Shown here in pieces: positions 44,581-54,799 of a stretch of 64,000 nt of DNA. The DNA lies in NCBI GenBank assembly GCA_950295325.1, contig OX485803.1, positions 76,339,554 through 76,403,553 on the forward strand. Reading direction: 5' to 3'. A program made the position numbers and the translations under genes. The notes beneath the pieces were generated by a model. The model did no database searches. It had not been told where the DNA came from and saw only the letters and a list, made by a program, of their open reading frames with translations. Numbering within the stretch: position 1 is the stretch's first letter; each line of letters begins with the position of its first letter. This DNA is from Polytrichum commune (Eukaryota; Streptophyta; Polytrichopsida; Polytrichales; Polytrichaceae).

Positions 44581-45630
44581 GGGTCGCGCCCCCCATTTCG
44601 CCGGGTCGCCACTTACCCGCCAATTTTATGTAGGTGGCCTGGCAGGGTAAAGTAAGTAAAAAGTTGAGTACATGGGGGCAAGAGGGAATTATGACATAGG
44701 AGCACACCTGTCATTCATCCAATATAAAAACATAACCGATCACTCATCCAAGTGGACAACACTTCTAACAAACTCTCTTGCGCTACTTTATTCATGTAGC
44801 GGATATATCAATTATATAACGCACAGTTAACATCCATGGTCATACCGGTTATGTTTCATAACATCATGTGAGCCAAAAATGGTGCCCACATGTGGTGATT
44901 AACTCTTCGAAACCAATTTTAGTTTGACTTTGATGTGTTATGATTATTCACAAAACATAAAAAGAGTGAAGTGTGGTGTGGATTTAACTTTAGGCATTAG
45001 GTGGTGTTGTGTGATTATTTCAAGGTTTGAATTCAATAAGAGTATGCCTTGATAATGTGAGTAGGGGGTAAGGTGAGGCAAGGTGAGCTCCGCGGGTTAA
45101 ATGCCCACTTTTGGATCCACCTTGTTAGTTTAGGAAGAAGGAAGCTTGGTGGATGGGGATTAGTCCCTACTTTAGAGGTGAAGGTTAAGGGATTGTGATT
45201 GGAGGTGCTAATCCTCTCTCCCTCTCTCCCTCTCTCCCTCTTTGCTACTTAAGGTGTTTTCTCTCTCATTTACCTCTCTCTCCATCAAGCGCTCTCAAGG
45301 GAGCAAGTTCTTAAGAGCTTGAGCCACGTGTGTGGGTTGATTAGTTTTTAGTGTAGTTAATAAGTTAGTCTCTTTCTCGACACCTCTCAAGGGGAGTGAG
45401 TTCTTAGAGTTCATCCTTGCATGTGGGGATTAGGTAGGGTTAGTGAAATTAGAGTGTTAAGGATTAGTTTTAACTACTAAGTAATAGGCTTCATTATTAA
45501 GATTAGCGGGTGTAGTTAGTTAATTAGAGGTTTAGATAGGGTGGACCAAAGCCCACGAAGAAGGAATCAAGCTAAAAGCTTGATTAGTGGTTGGGGAAGA
45601 CTATTTAGGTAATAGCTTAATAACTGTGTG
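44581..45630. other. Intergenic; CT-rich tract and short duplicated motif
   Basis: A CCCTCTCT tract lies at about 45212-45243. CTCTCAAGGGAGCAAGTTCT (near 45293) and CTCTCAAGGGGAGTGAGTTCT-like sequence (near 45385) form a short direct repeat. No gene is supported. Confidence 0.5.
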
Positions 45631-46230
45631 GTTAGCCAGCAGACTGCTGGGCCGAGAGGGCTGAGCTAAGGCCGAGCTGCACTAAGCGCTGGTTAGCCAG
45701 CAGACTGCTGGGCTGAGAGGGCTGAGCCAAGGACGAGCTGCACTAAGCGCCGGTTAGCCAACAGACTGTTGGGCCGAGAGGGCTGAGCTAAGGACAAGCT
45801 GGACTAAGCGTTGGTTAGCCAACAGACTGCTGGGCCGAGAGGGCTTAGCTAAGTGTAGACTTATTAGGCTTATTAGAATCAAGTGTGGCCTTAAGGGCAA
45901 TTGTGTTGGAGTGTGTTAAACCATTGAGGAAAGTATTTTTAAACACTTGAACCTTGTGGCCAAAATAAATAATAATTGTGTGGTTAATAGCTTAATAACT
46001 GTGTGGTTAGCCAGCAGACTGCTAGGCCGAGAGGGCTGAGCTAAGGCCGAGCTACACTAAGCGTTGGTTAGCCAGCAGACTGTTGGGCCGAGAAGGCTGA
46101 GCCAAGGACGAGCTGGACTAAGCGTTGGTTAGCCAGCAGACGGCTGGGCCGAGAGGGCTGAGCTAAGGCCGAGCTGCACTAAGCGCTGGTTAGCCAACAA
46201 ACTGTTGGGCCGAGAGGGCTGAGCTAAGTG
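45631..46230. repeat. 61-bp tandem repeats in two arrays, each unit with a small hairpin
   Basis: Units begin GTTAGCC at 45631, 45692, 45753 and 45814 (last partial), and again at 46006, 46067, 46128 and 46189 (last partial), an exact 61-bp period. The arrays are part of a larger ~375-bp duplication whose second part (GTGTGGCCTTAAGGGCAATT and TTGTTTAAACAC-like sequence) follows each array. Each unit has CCAGCAG-A-CTGCTGG or a variant. In the unit at 45753 both arms change together (CCAACAG/CTGTTGG). Confidence 0.9.
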
Positions 46231-46396
46231 TGGACTTATTAGGCTTAGCTTAGCTAGTATGCAAGTGTGGACTTATTAGGCTAGTTAGAATCAAGTGTGG
46301 CCTTAAGGGCAATTGTGTTGGAGTGTGTTAAACCATTGAGGAAAGTGTTTTTAAACACTTGAACCTCGTGGCCAAAATAAATCACTTGCATTATTA

Positions 46397-46621
46397 ATGG
46401 AGAAAGTGGAGGACATCCACATTGGCAAGACAAAGGAGGTCAGGCCGACGGAGAAAGCGGAAGACTCTAGCAATGGTCGAATAACGAAGAGTATAATCAA
46501 AGGCCAAAGGGGAATATCCCTGAGAGCTTGTGTTGCCAAGGCCGCCGGTTGGACTCTTGAAAAGACCAACGCGTCCCAAAGCCAAGAGGCTACCACTAAT
46601 AAACAAAGTGATTCAAAATGA
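46397..46621 (+). CDS. Small hypothetical hydrophilic frame
   Basis: A 74-codon frame starting with a good ATG (MEKVEDIHIGKTKEVRP) right after the second repeat array. It is rich in Lys, Glu and Ser with no hydrophobic core. No family is recognised; it may be chance or part of a repeat-derived transcript. Confidence 0.2.
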   Translation: MEKVEDIHIGKTKEVRPTEKAEDSSNGRITKSIIKGQRGISLRACVAKAAGWTLEKTNASQSQEATTNKQSDSK

Positions 46622-46629
46622 CACGAATG

Positions 46630-49060
46630 CCTCGGGATGCAAAGAGATCATTCTTTTGATACAAACAATACATATGATTCTCAACACCATCACCCGGACT
46701 AGGTAGCTTAAGGGGGGTGGTTTTGGCCTCACAAATCAGTGAGTCAATGGATGTCTCGCTGCTATTGCAACTCGTCATTCACTCTCCTCTTGTTTATTAT
46801 GGAATTCTTTTTTCCAATTTATTTGATGTTATAATTTGTTTGAAAGACCCCATATTAGTCTAGTTCAAATCGGTTTAGATGAATCGGCCACACATCTATG
46901 GGGGATCAAATGTTATGTTAGATGGATGACATTTGTATGCGATAGTTCCTTCTCATCGTTTATGCACCAGGTTACCCTCAAAGGCCAGGAGGATCAAGAG
47001 AGGATTCTAAACATGTAACCATTTTGGGACTTTGTCCTCTGGACCTTCTAATCATGGAGATCGATGGTTTGGAGTGAGGACATGAGATGGAGGGGGTTCT
47101 ACTTTGTGAATGGTGTCCTCTTCCCCAATCTTGGAACGCCACCTCATTTGCCAAATGGTTATGGTATTTAGTGTCACTTACTATTTGCAATTATGCGGTC
47201 TAATAAATGTTGACTATTATGTATTCCATTTTCTACCAAAAATATTCGATATAGGTCCATGACACATGCCAAAGGAGGGGGGTAAAAAACCACCCCTCTC
47301 AAAATTGTTGTTAATTTATGGACTATTTCACCTTGGTAATTTCATCCTATAGGGATTATGTGTTTTTACTAGACCTCCTTGACCTCGGTAATAGTGGTAG
47401 GGGCCCAAGGACACTCTAAACTCTGTAGTATGAAACCCGTGGCAACCAAAGTGCAAGTTATATTACAATGTTATGTAGTGTAAACATATATTCATGATAA
47501 TAGATAATAGTATAGCGTGTGACGTTATGGAATAACACAAAGTGCAACATTGTAATGTTGAAATTGACACTTAAAATTGGCCAAGTTAGGTGCTTAAAGG
47601 TTTGTATCTCAAGATTTGAAGAAATAAGATGCATGTGTGTCACCAATGAGAAGCAATCAACAACACTTCAATTACAATGAGCGTGGATGAAGTCCAACAC
47701 GTACATAAGATTTGTCTTGTTTGCCACAAATTATACTAAATGGTGCAAATCACCTAACAATGTACCAATACTGATCCTCTCAAATGGGATAAGAATACAA
47801 GATGACAACTTGCCACACTCCCTATCGTAAGGAGTGTGGGAAATTTGAAGGAACAAGTTTAGATCGTAATGAATAATAACGATGATGATTCTATATTCAT
47901 GAACACATGCTAAACCCTAAAACGTAGCTCAACAAGGTTGCAACCTCTAACTTGTGCCTCACAAATCCCATCACTAGAACATCACAAAATAATAAGTAGT
48001 TTGCCATGATGGACGTTATACATTTGGATTTCAAGTTTCATCCACGAGGATTATGGACCTAGGTATTTTTGTATTTAAGGAGTAACTCCAAATCGTTGTT
48101 GGCATTAAAATGCAGACTTGCCCAAATGCTAAAACCTTCGAAGTGGGAAAATGGTGTGTAGCCCCCGGAACGTGCAAGATGTTTGTGTGGAGCTTGAAAT
48201 GCACAAGTTTGCTAATTGCCAAGTCCTCACTCCATGACAAATTGATCGGCAATACTTGGAGGTTTTGCTTCCCATGCTTGTCATATTTGTATAGTAGAGT
48301 CCCTAGCAATTCAACACTTTGCACCAATTGTACAATAGAACACAATCTTTCTTCACCAAACTCCCCATGATCAATTGTTTTTGCAAATTTAAAATCATGT
48401 AGGATTGCTGCAGTTCTAAAAGTAATTTAACACTTGTTGTTGAAATCTTGCAAGTTTTTAGGGACAAGTGTTGAGATGCAGATTCTTCCTACACTTTAAC
48501 AATCCAAGATTCCACACCAACTATCTTCACCAACTACTAAACCTTGAACCTTCCTTCGCATCATCAAAATCCCCGCACACCAGTATTCACCAAACCCCTC
48601 CAAATATCGATCAAGTTCGAGAAGTGCAAACAAGTAGCGCAATGTGAAGGTGTGAGTTGACTCTTTGGTGGTTTGCATTAATGAAAAAACATATGATATA
48701 AGAGAGAGAAAATGTGAGATTCGAGTGAGTGACACTACGGGGGTTGATATCACAAAGTTTAGGGTGCACTTAAAGAGGTGGGCATCGAGACGTGGCTGTG
48801 TCGATCCACTTACCAAATTAAGTTACCACTACAGAGTGGAAGTTGTTTAGTTGGGTTTGTTTTTGGGCGTTTTGTAGAGGGATGATGTGGCCAACACATC
48901 TATTTTTATTTCCGAAGCAATTGAAGTGACTAGGCTTTGCAGATAAATAAGCCACCACCAGCCTTGCAAGGCTAATAAAATTATGTTGCTTGTGTCACCA
49001 CCCCCAAAAAATACAAAACACTAAAGCCACAAATATGCCAAGGTGGCAGCGGTCATCATG
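46630..49060. other. Intergenic, no gene seen
   Basis: AT-rich sequence with no supported gene. 47164-47196 matches the sequence downstream of the captured transporter exon (24133-24168). Confidence 0.5.
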
Positions 49061-49062
49061 TG

Positions 49063-49144
49063 GTCAATTTGGCCGAGTGGTTAAGGCGGCAGACTCGAAA
49101 TCTGCTGGGGTTTCCCCGCGCAGGTTCAAATCCTGCAGTTGACG
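49063..49144 (+). tRNA. tRNA-Ser (anticodon CGA)
   Basis: This is an 82-nt cloverleaf. The acceptor stem GTCAATT pairs with AGTTGAC, with discriminator G. The A box is TGGCCGAGTGG, the anticodon loop CTCGAAA sits in the stem CAGA/TCTG, a long variable arm (GGGGTTTCCCC) is typical of tRNA-Ser, and the B box is GGTTCAAATCC. There is no intron and no encoded CCA. A T-run (CTTTTT) just downstream would end RNA polymerase III transcription. It reads UCG codons. Confidence 0.96.
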
Positions 49145-49216
49145 CTTTTTAGTTTGTTTTTATTATTTAAAACACGTCCTTCCGGTTTCCAACATTGAAG
49201 GACGGGGGCACACAAG

Positions 49217-49497
49217 GTGTGTATGTTTGACAAAGTTTTTGCAAGTGTTTCACTTTTGACACGCAAAAACTCACACTCAAAACAAAAGAATGTGCGTGAA
49301 TTGACACGTTAGAAATTTGAAATGACACATATTATTAGGCAACTTAAGTATTATAAATTGCCGCACAAGTATCCGGAACACATAACTCATAATAGTAGGG
49401 GAATTTCCTACGTTCACTTACATACTTAAGTTCGGCCTTGTTCTTGTAATTTTCTTTGTAATAGGGTAGGCTCTACAACCGAGATAGTGATCAGAGA
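49217..49497. repeat. Dispersed repeat, copy B (pairs with 31381-31705)
   Basis: It shares ordered blocks with copy A at about 31.4 kb and leads directly into a peroxidase-like exon. It looks like the promoter and first-exon region of a duplicated gene. Confidence 0.7.
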
Positions 49498-49582
49498 GGT
49501 GGTGGAGGTTAAGTACGAGGCCGACAAGACCGTTGTTCCTAGTCTCTTGCTGATCATGTATTTCCACGATTGTTTTGTGCAG
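49475..49582 (+). pseudogene. Class III peroxidase first-exon fragment
   Basis: The frame reads TTEIVIREVVEVKYEADKTV and then VPSLLLIMYFHDCFVQ, followed by a donor-like CAG|GTATGT. The FHDCFVQ core is the distal heme-side signature of secretory plant peroxidases (normally LLRLHFHDCFVQ). Here the catalytic Arg position and the preceding His position are changed (I and Y), and no later exon is found, so it is a dead fragment. Confidence 0.75.
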
Positions 49583-49599
49583 GTATGTGAATGAACGAT

Positions 49600-50730
49600 T
49601 TGCCTTAGCAAATCTTGAAAAGTGATGCTTTGGTTGGTTAAATATTGGGTTGATTATGAGGCGTCTTAGCTTGACATTGGGATGATTTGAGGTAGGCCTT
49701 GCAAAGTGCAGAGGTCCCCTTCAACTTGAGTTTAATGTATAGTACAATGTACAATTCACAATGCGTAAGGTTGATTTAGCCATCTCAACTTGACATGATG
49801 ATTTGAGGTGGTAGACTTGCATAGTGCATGATTCCTTTCAATCGAGTTCAATGTATGATGTGAAAATCATAATCCTTCAATACAGTTCTTGAATTGAAGT
49901 TCGAGGGATCACGTAGGATATGAAGAAAGAAGAGTTGTATGATTCTATTAGAGGGGGGAAGAGTATTAGTTGTAAACTTGGGTGTATATTGGACTTTTGT
50001 CAATGTACACAAGGCCCTAAAGTTCATCACTTGGTCTGTCCCAATTTCTAAGATGTTGGGAGACATTCCACTCTCATTAGTTTTACCCTCTACACATGTG
50101 GTAGATACTTTGTTTGGTCAATGCCCAACTACATTGATTATTGCATGTAGTGTGTGTGGTAATAATTTCCGAAACATGCATTCTTTTGCCAAATTTGAAA
50201 ATTAGTTAGGGGTGAACTTCTTACTAAGTGATATTGAATTCATGAATGTATGCCCATTTACCATACATTTCAAAATAATTAATGCGTGCTCTAAGGTGCT
50301 TGTAGAGTGCAAAATTGGTTTTTGGTGAGGTTGAGGAGGTTTCTTCTTCTTTTTGACATGGTCACTCACTCCTAAGGCATCTCCTAAGACCAAGAAATTG
50401 AAGAGAGCTTGCATTAAGAATTTACGACACTTTGACACTTTAGGTGCCCAAAACCTTGGATCTTTTGGTGGCACTAATTTCATAGCGTAACAAGATTTAG
50501 AGTCACCTTCAATAATTTCCCATACGCACTATTAGCCCACCCTCACTAAATGGCATAATCAATGTAGTCTTTTCTTTTGATCATTTAGGTTAAGTGATGG
50601 TATGCATCATTGGAATATTTATGGGTAATTTCAAAGCATATTAGTGATGGACTTTTAACAAATGCACAATCATCTCCATTTTATTCTTTGACGATAGATA
50701 AGGCCATTGGTCGAACTCTTGAACAACATT
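49600..50730. other. Intergenic, no gene seen
   Basis: AT-rich sequence; no supported features. Confidence 0.5.
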
Positions 50731-50733
50731 TAA

Positions 50734-51258
50734 TTGTTTATTTTGTTTATTTATCAAATATTGGGAAATAACCTCATGTTACAAAATTTGTTGAATTTAT
50801 TGGCTTTTCGAGATGGTACAACAAAATCTATGTATGAGGTTGTCACCGGACTATTAGAGAAAATGCATTGGATGTCTCTCAACCAAGTAGCTTTAGCCAT
50901 TGATGGGGCTTCTAGTATGACGGGACACCCTACATGATTAGCAGCTAGAATGCATGCAGAGGTTCCAACTCTCATAAATGTGCATTGTATTGTGCATCGT
51001 AAAGCTCTACTTGCAAGAGATGCAACTAGAGTTTTTTCAAAGTTTCAAATGTTGGATCGTTTTGCCAACAAAGTTTATGAGTGGGTGGGCCATAGTACAA
51101 ATTGATGCAACGAGCTGAAACAATTGTTAAAGGATGTGTTTGAAAAAGACTATGTAGTGGTTTTACAAATTCATGCAGTACAGTGGTTTTTCCGAGATAA
51201 TGTCATGACCCGCTTATTACAGTGCATGTTGCCATTATTGGAATTATTCAAAGTTTGA
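50734..51258 (+). pseudogene. hAT (ZNF862-like) transposase body fragment
   Basis: The frame contains LLEKMHWMSLNQVALAIDGA, then TLINVHCIVHRKALLARDAT and a FANKVYEWVGHSTN-like segment. These match the central domain of hAT/ZNF862-type transposases (DGAS motif, HCIAHR-like motif, K-x-YDWF-like motif). In-frame TGA codons at 50935 and 51103 and a terminal one at 51256 show decay. No terminal repeats were found around it. Confidence 0.75.
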
Positions 51259-51259
51259 A

Positions 51260-52860
51260 TGTGAGGAATATTCCATGAAATATTCTCAAGCCCACAAAAC
51301 ATTGTCATGGATTTGAATAATGATGAAAAGGGATGGAAACCAAGTAATCATTCTTTATCTTTAAAGAGAAATTGAATAGAGAAAGAGGGGTAGAAACCAA
51401 AAAAAATTATTAGTATTTGGTCAAAGCACATGGTAAAGGTGTGTGGGACCTTGCGGCCCTTCGAATTGCCATGTGTCATTGAATTAATGGAAACGGCGGA
51501 TCATTTGCACAAGTAGTTTGACTGCAAATTTCAAAACATATGATTTCACCTCTCCAACCCGAGACGGTTTTTAATGAAACCCTCCAGCCTTGGCCATGTG
51601 TGGCCTCGACTTGAATGGGGAGAACCCACCCCTACTTAAAGATGAACCGGTTGAGTTTGAGAAATAAGCAGTTAAAGTTCAAGACTTCAGAAAGATTATC
51701 GATCAATGAAGAGGAATCCATGGAATATGTCTCGAGTTAATAAATAAAGACTGAAAGATGACAATATGTAACCGGTTGGACTTGGAAACATTAGGATTTT
51801 GACCGGTTATGTCCAAAAATATTTCCGGACATTGTTTTCCAACTTGAATGTGAAGGTGACAAGCAGATTAATTGAATGCGAATGGGACGCACCAATTAAG
51901 GTAGATGGAGAGAGGGAATTATCATATACTAGTGTATCTCTCATTCCTCCAACATAAAAGCCCTAAAATAATATGCAAGTGGAGGTTATTTTTTAAGTCA
52001 ATTTGATACTGGAATTAGCTTTAAAGATCCCGAATTAGTTTATTCGAGGTCATTGTGAGATGAATCAACAATAAACTTACAGGGGGGGGGGTCAAGTTTT
52101 CATGTTGGATGGACGAGAGGGATGCTTGTATGCAACATTTCCCTTTCTTCAATGTAGATTGGTCTTAAATGGTTCCTTTAAAATTTTCAACTAGTCCACT
52201 TCTTCTAGGATATGAAACACACGAGTAGTACAAAATGGTTAGCAAATCCAAATGAAGCCATAGCCAAACAAACTTATACATATACCTTATTCATCAACAA
52301 AGTGATAATTCTCATGCTCATTAAATTGTCATACAGGTCCCCACAATTAAATTGATGACTGAGTCTAGAATGGTTACCATATTTTGAGCACGTAATCCAA
52401 TCTCTTTCGAACTGATGTCTTTTTGGTATCTGTTCTTAGAACCACACTTAAACATGTACCGCTCAAAAATAGGTGTATGATCAAAATGAGTACCCGAATT
52501 AGGCCCTGCTAATTTAGGTCAATGTCCATTTGAGGTCCGTGTTTGGCAAAGCAAAATAGGGTTTGCTAAATCGGTGAAGCTTTCGCCAAAATCTTCAAGC
52601 ATCTAGTTCGCGCAGAGTTGTCTTGTTGTCCAATATGTAAGCTAGGATGTGGCATGTCTTTGCACTTAAGTACCTATTTCGAATATTACATGATAAAATA
52701 CATTGAGTTTTACATATTGAGATTATAGAAAAATGACAATAAAACCCAAAATACAAAAACTTCAAGTAATGTTTGAACAATAAGAATACGATATTGTTGA
52801 AAAAACTAGTCATCACAACATTATTAAGCAATGTCCACTCGTTCATGTGGGCCCTGAGAA
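51260..52860. other. Intergenic, no gene seen
   Basis: AT-rich; includes a short G run near 52082. No supported features. Confidence 0.5.
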
Positions 52861-52945
52861 TATAATCATGAGATGCTCCGACCTAGTGTAGATGAAGACT
52901 TAATATGAGTCTCCTTGCACTAGGTTGGGGCATCCCATGGTTATA
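52861..52945. repeat. Imperfect hairpin, 28-bp stem
   Basis: TATAATCATGAGATGCTCCG plus ACCTAGTG (52861-52888) faces CACTAGGTTGGGGCATCCCA plus TGGTTATA (52918-52945). Four positions differ; three of them would be G:U pairs in the plus-strand RNA. The loop is 29 nt. The size fits a small plant microRNA precursor or a MITE remnant. Confidence 0.6.
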
Positions 52946-53692
52946 TTACTTGATAATGTAATGGTGCTTCACTGTAGAAAGTTTGCCAATGCCATACAAG
53001 CTAGTATAGTTGCAATATTCTAAACAATGGAAGTTGGAGATCACGAACAACGAACCGAATAACACCCGCATGCCTTATAATCAAAGCACCTATTCCCGAC
53101 AGGTTCCCATTGAGAACCTGTAGGCTGCCATAATTTCAATTAGGCTAGGACCGAATTACGATAAAGCTAGGATTCGATTGTAATCAGGCCATAACCAACA
53201 GTGTCATGACATATGTCCTTGGTTTTGATGCTAAAGTGAGGAGGGATGAGCAGTTAACATTAGCAGTTGTAACAAACTCTAGACACTGGTAATATGTTCA
53301 GACCAACTTGTGGCTTAAAAAATTCACCGTGATTTTGATTCAAAGAATATTTGGTAAAATATTTGCACCACTTTGTACGTCTCCACATCTGGCACCGAAT
53401 CTCTTAAGTGATCGGTTATGGGTGCCTTTACGCTAATATAGCTCCGTCTACACCATGTACGATGTGGCAAATTGGCACTGACAAATATAGAGGGACAAAC
53501 TGTTGGCCTTGAGTGCAATGTGACACATGGCAGCCAATATTGCCCCTAGTCTCCAGGTTTTCTCTTTTTTAGGCTCTTGTCTGTCTTGCTTAATTTGCAC
53601 TGCTTTCATAAATGAGACCCAAACCTGCAACTAATCTGGATTCTGCACACTGTAAAGTCACTAATAAGTAATAGAGCAACCGATTTGCCATG

Positions 53693-54798
53693 TTTCCAAG
53701 CAGTGCTCAAAATTGAAGTCTTCAGTGCCCTTCAAATGGGTTTTGGGACTTCAAAAAATACCTCAAGGAAAACAACCCTTCAAAACATAATCCTCATGTC
53801 TAAGTGCTCCCTTCACTTGAAGTGCTGGATAAATAGTACCCTTCAAGTATTGTTCATCATCTCAAGTAGCCGTTTAACTCCGACTATCTAACTTTGGGCT
53901 CCAGATCTCAAATCCAGATGGGAATTGTATGTTGATAGGTTTGGTTGTGAGAAAGTGCATACTTTGCACTATGACTCTATGCCCGGGTGTGATGTAGGGG
54001 GCTCGTTGGAGAATTGCATCACCCTTGGTAGACTATACGTCCAAAAGGTTATTGACTCACTAAATGATCGCTTCCCCGACTTGCCCATTTTTAATGTGGC
54101 CAGGCTTTTCAGCCCAAAACACTATCCCATGGATGCATTGGATCGAGGCACTTTAAGTGAGCAATGGTTGAACCGGTTGGTGACACATTTCAAGTGGAGC
54201 TCTGTTCTTGTTGATCAAGCCAATGCGGAGTTGCTCGAATTTGTGGAGATGTTATCTTTAGCTTGTCAACACCGAAGTATGCATGAAGATTGGGTTTTTT
54301 GTGGTTGTGACCGAGAGTTTAAGATCAATTGGCCAACCCTAATGTCGCTATGGCAAACCATACTTGTGATCCCTACTAGCACTGCTGTTTGTGAGCATGG
54401 TTTTTCAAAGCATAATTGGGTTAAGAGCGAAAGGAGAACATGCCTAAACCTTGACACACTTGATGCATTGATGAGGGTTAGCCTAAACAGTTTGGGAGTT
54501 GAATTCATGGATTGGAATGGCATTTTTGACACTTGGAAAACCGCTACAGTAACCAACAAGCGTAGGGCATTGTCACTTCAAGAGGTAGAGTTAGATAGTT
54601 GATTCTCCATTATTTCATTGTACTAGAAGCATGTACCATGCAAATCATGCATAATTTTAATATAAGTTTTATATTTCTTTGAAAATTTTCCATTGACGTC
54701 CTAGATTTAGATATGCCCTTCAATTGCAATGCTGAAATTTCAGAGCCCTTCAAAATGAAATTCATATGAGGGCTTCAATTTTGAGCACTGTTTCCAAG
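53693..54798 (+). mobile_element. 1,090-bp hAT element with 8-bp target duplication
   Basis: The element spans 53701-54790, with perfect 18-bp ends CAGTGCTCAAAATTGAAG and the inverse. The flanking duplication TTTCCAAG is at 53693-53700 and 54791-54798. CAG...CTG ends and 8-bp duplications define the hAT superfamily. Copies of CCCTTCAA(A/T) are repeated near both ends, like transposase-binding subterminal sites. It carries only the C-terminal part of a transposase, so it could move only with help from another copy. Confidence 0.94.
53925..54602 (+). pseudogene. hAT transposase C-terminal part (inside the element)
   Basis: The open frame of 225 codons has no ATG at its start and lacks the DDE catalytic N-terminal two thirds. 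It ends with the dimerisation region INWPTLMSLWQTILVIPTST, CEHGFSKHNWVKSERR and NLDTLDALMRVSL, typical of ZNF862-like hAT proteins. The intact frame despite truncation suggests a fairly young deletion derivative. Confidence 0.85.
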
Positions 54799-54799
54799 T

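Noticed and set aside
47273-47302. Small hairpin around GGGGGGTAAAAAACCACCCC
   Set aside because: Short and homopolymer-driven, with no sign of conservation or context.
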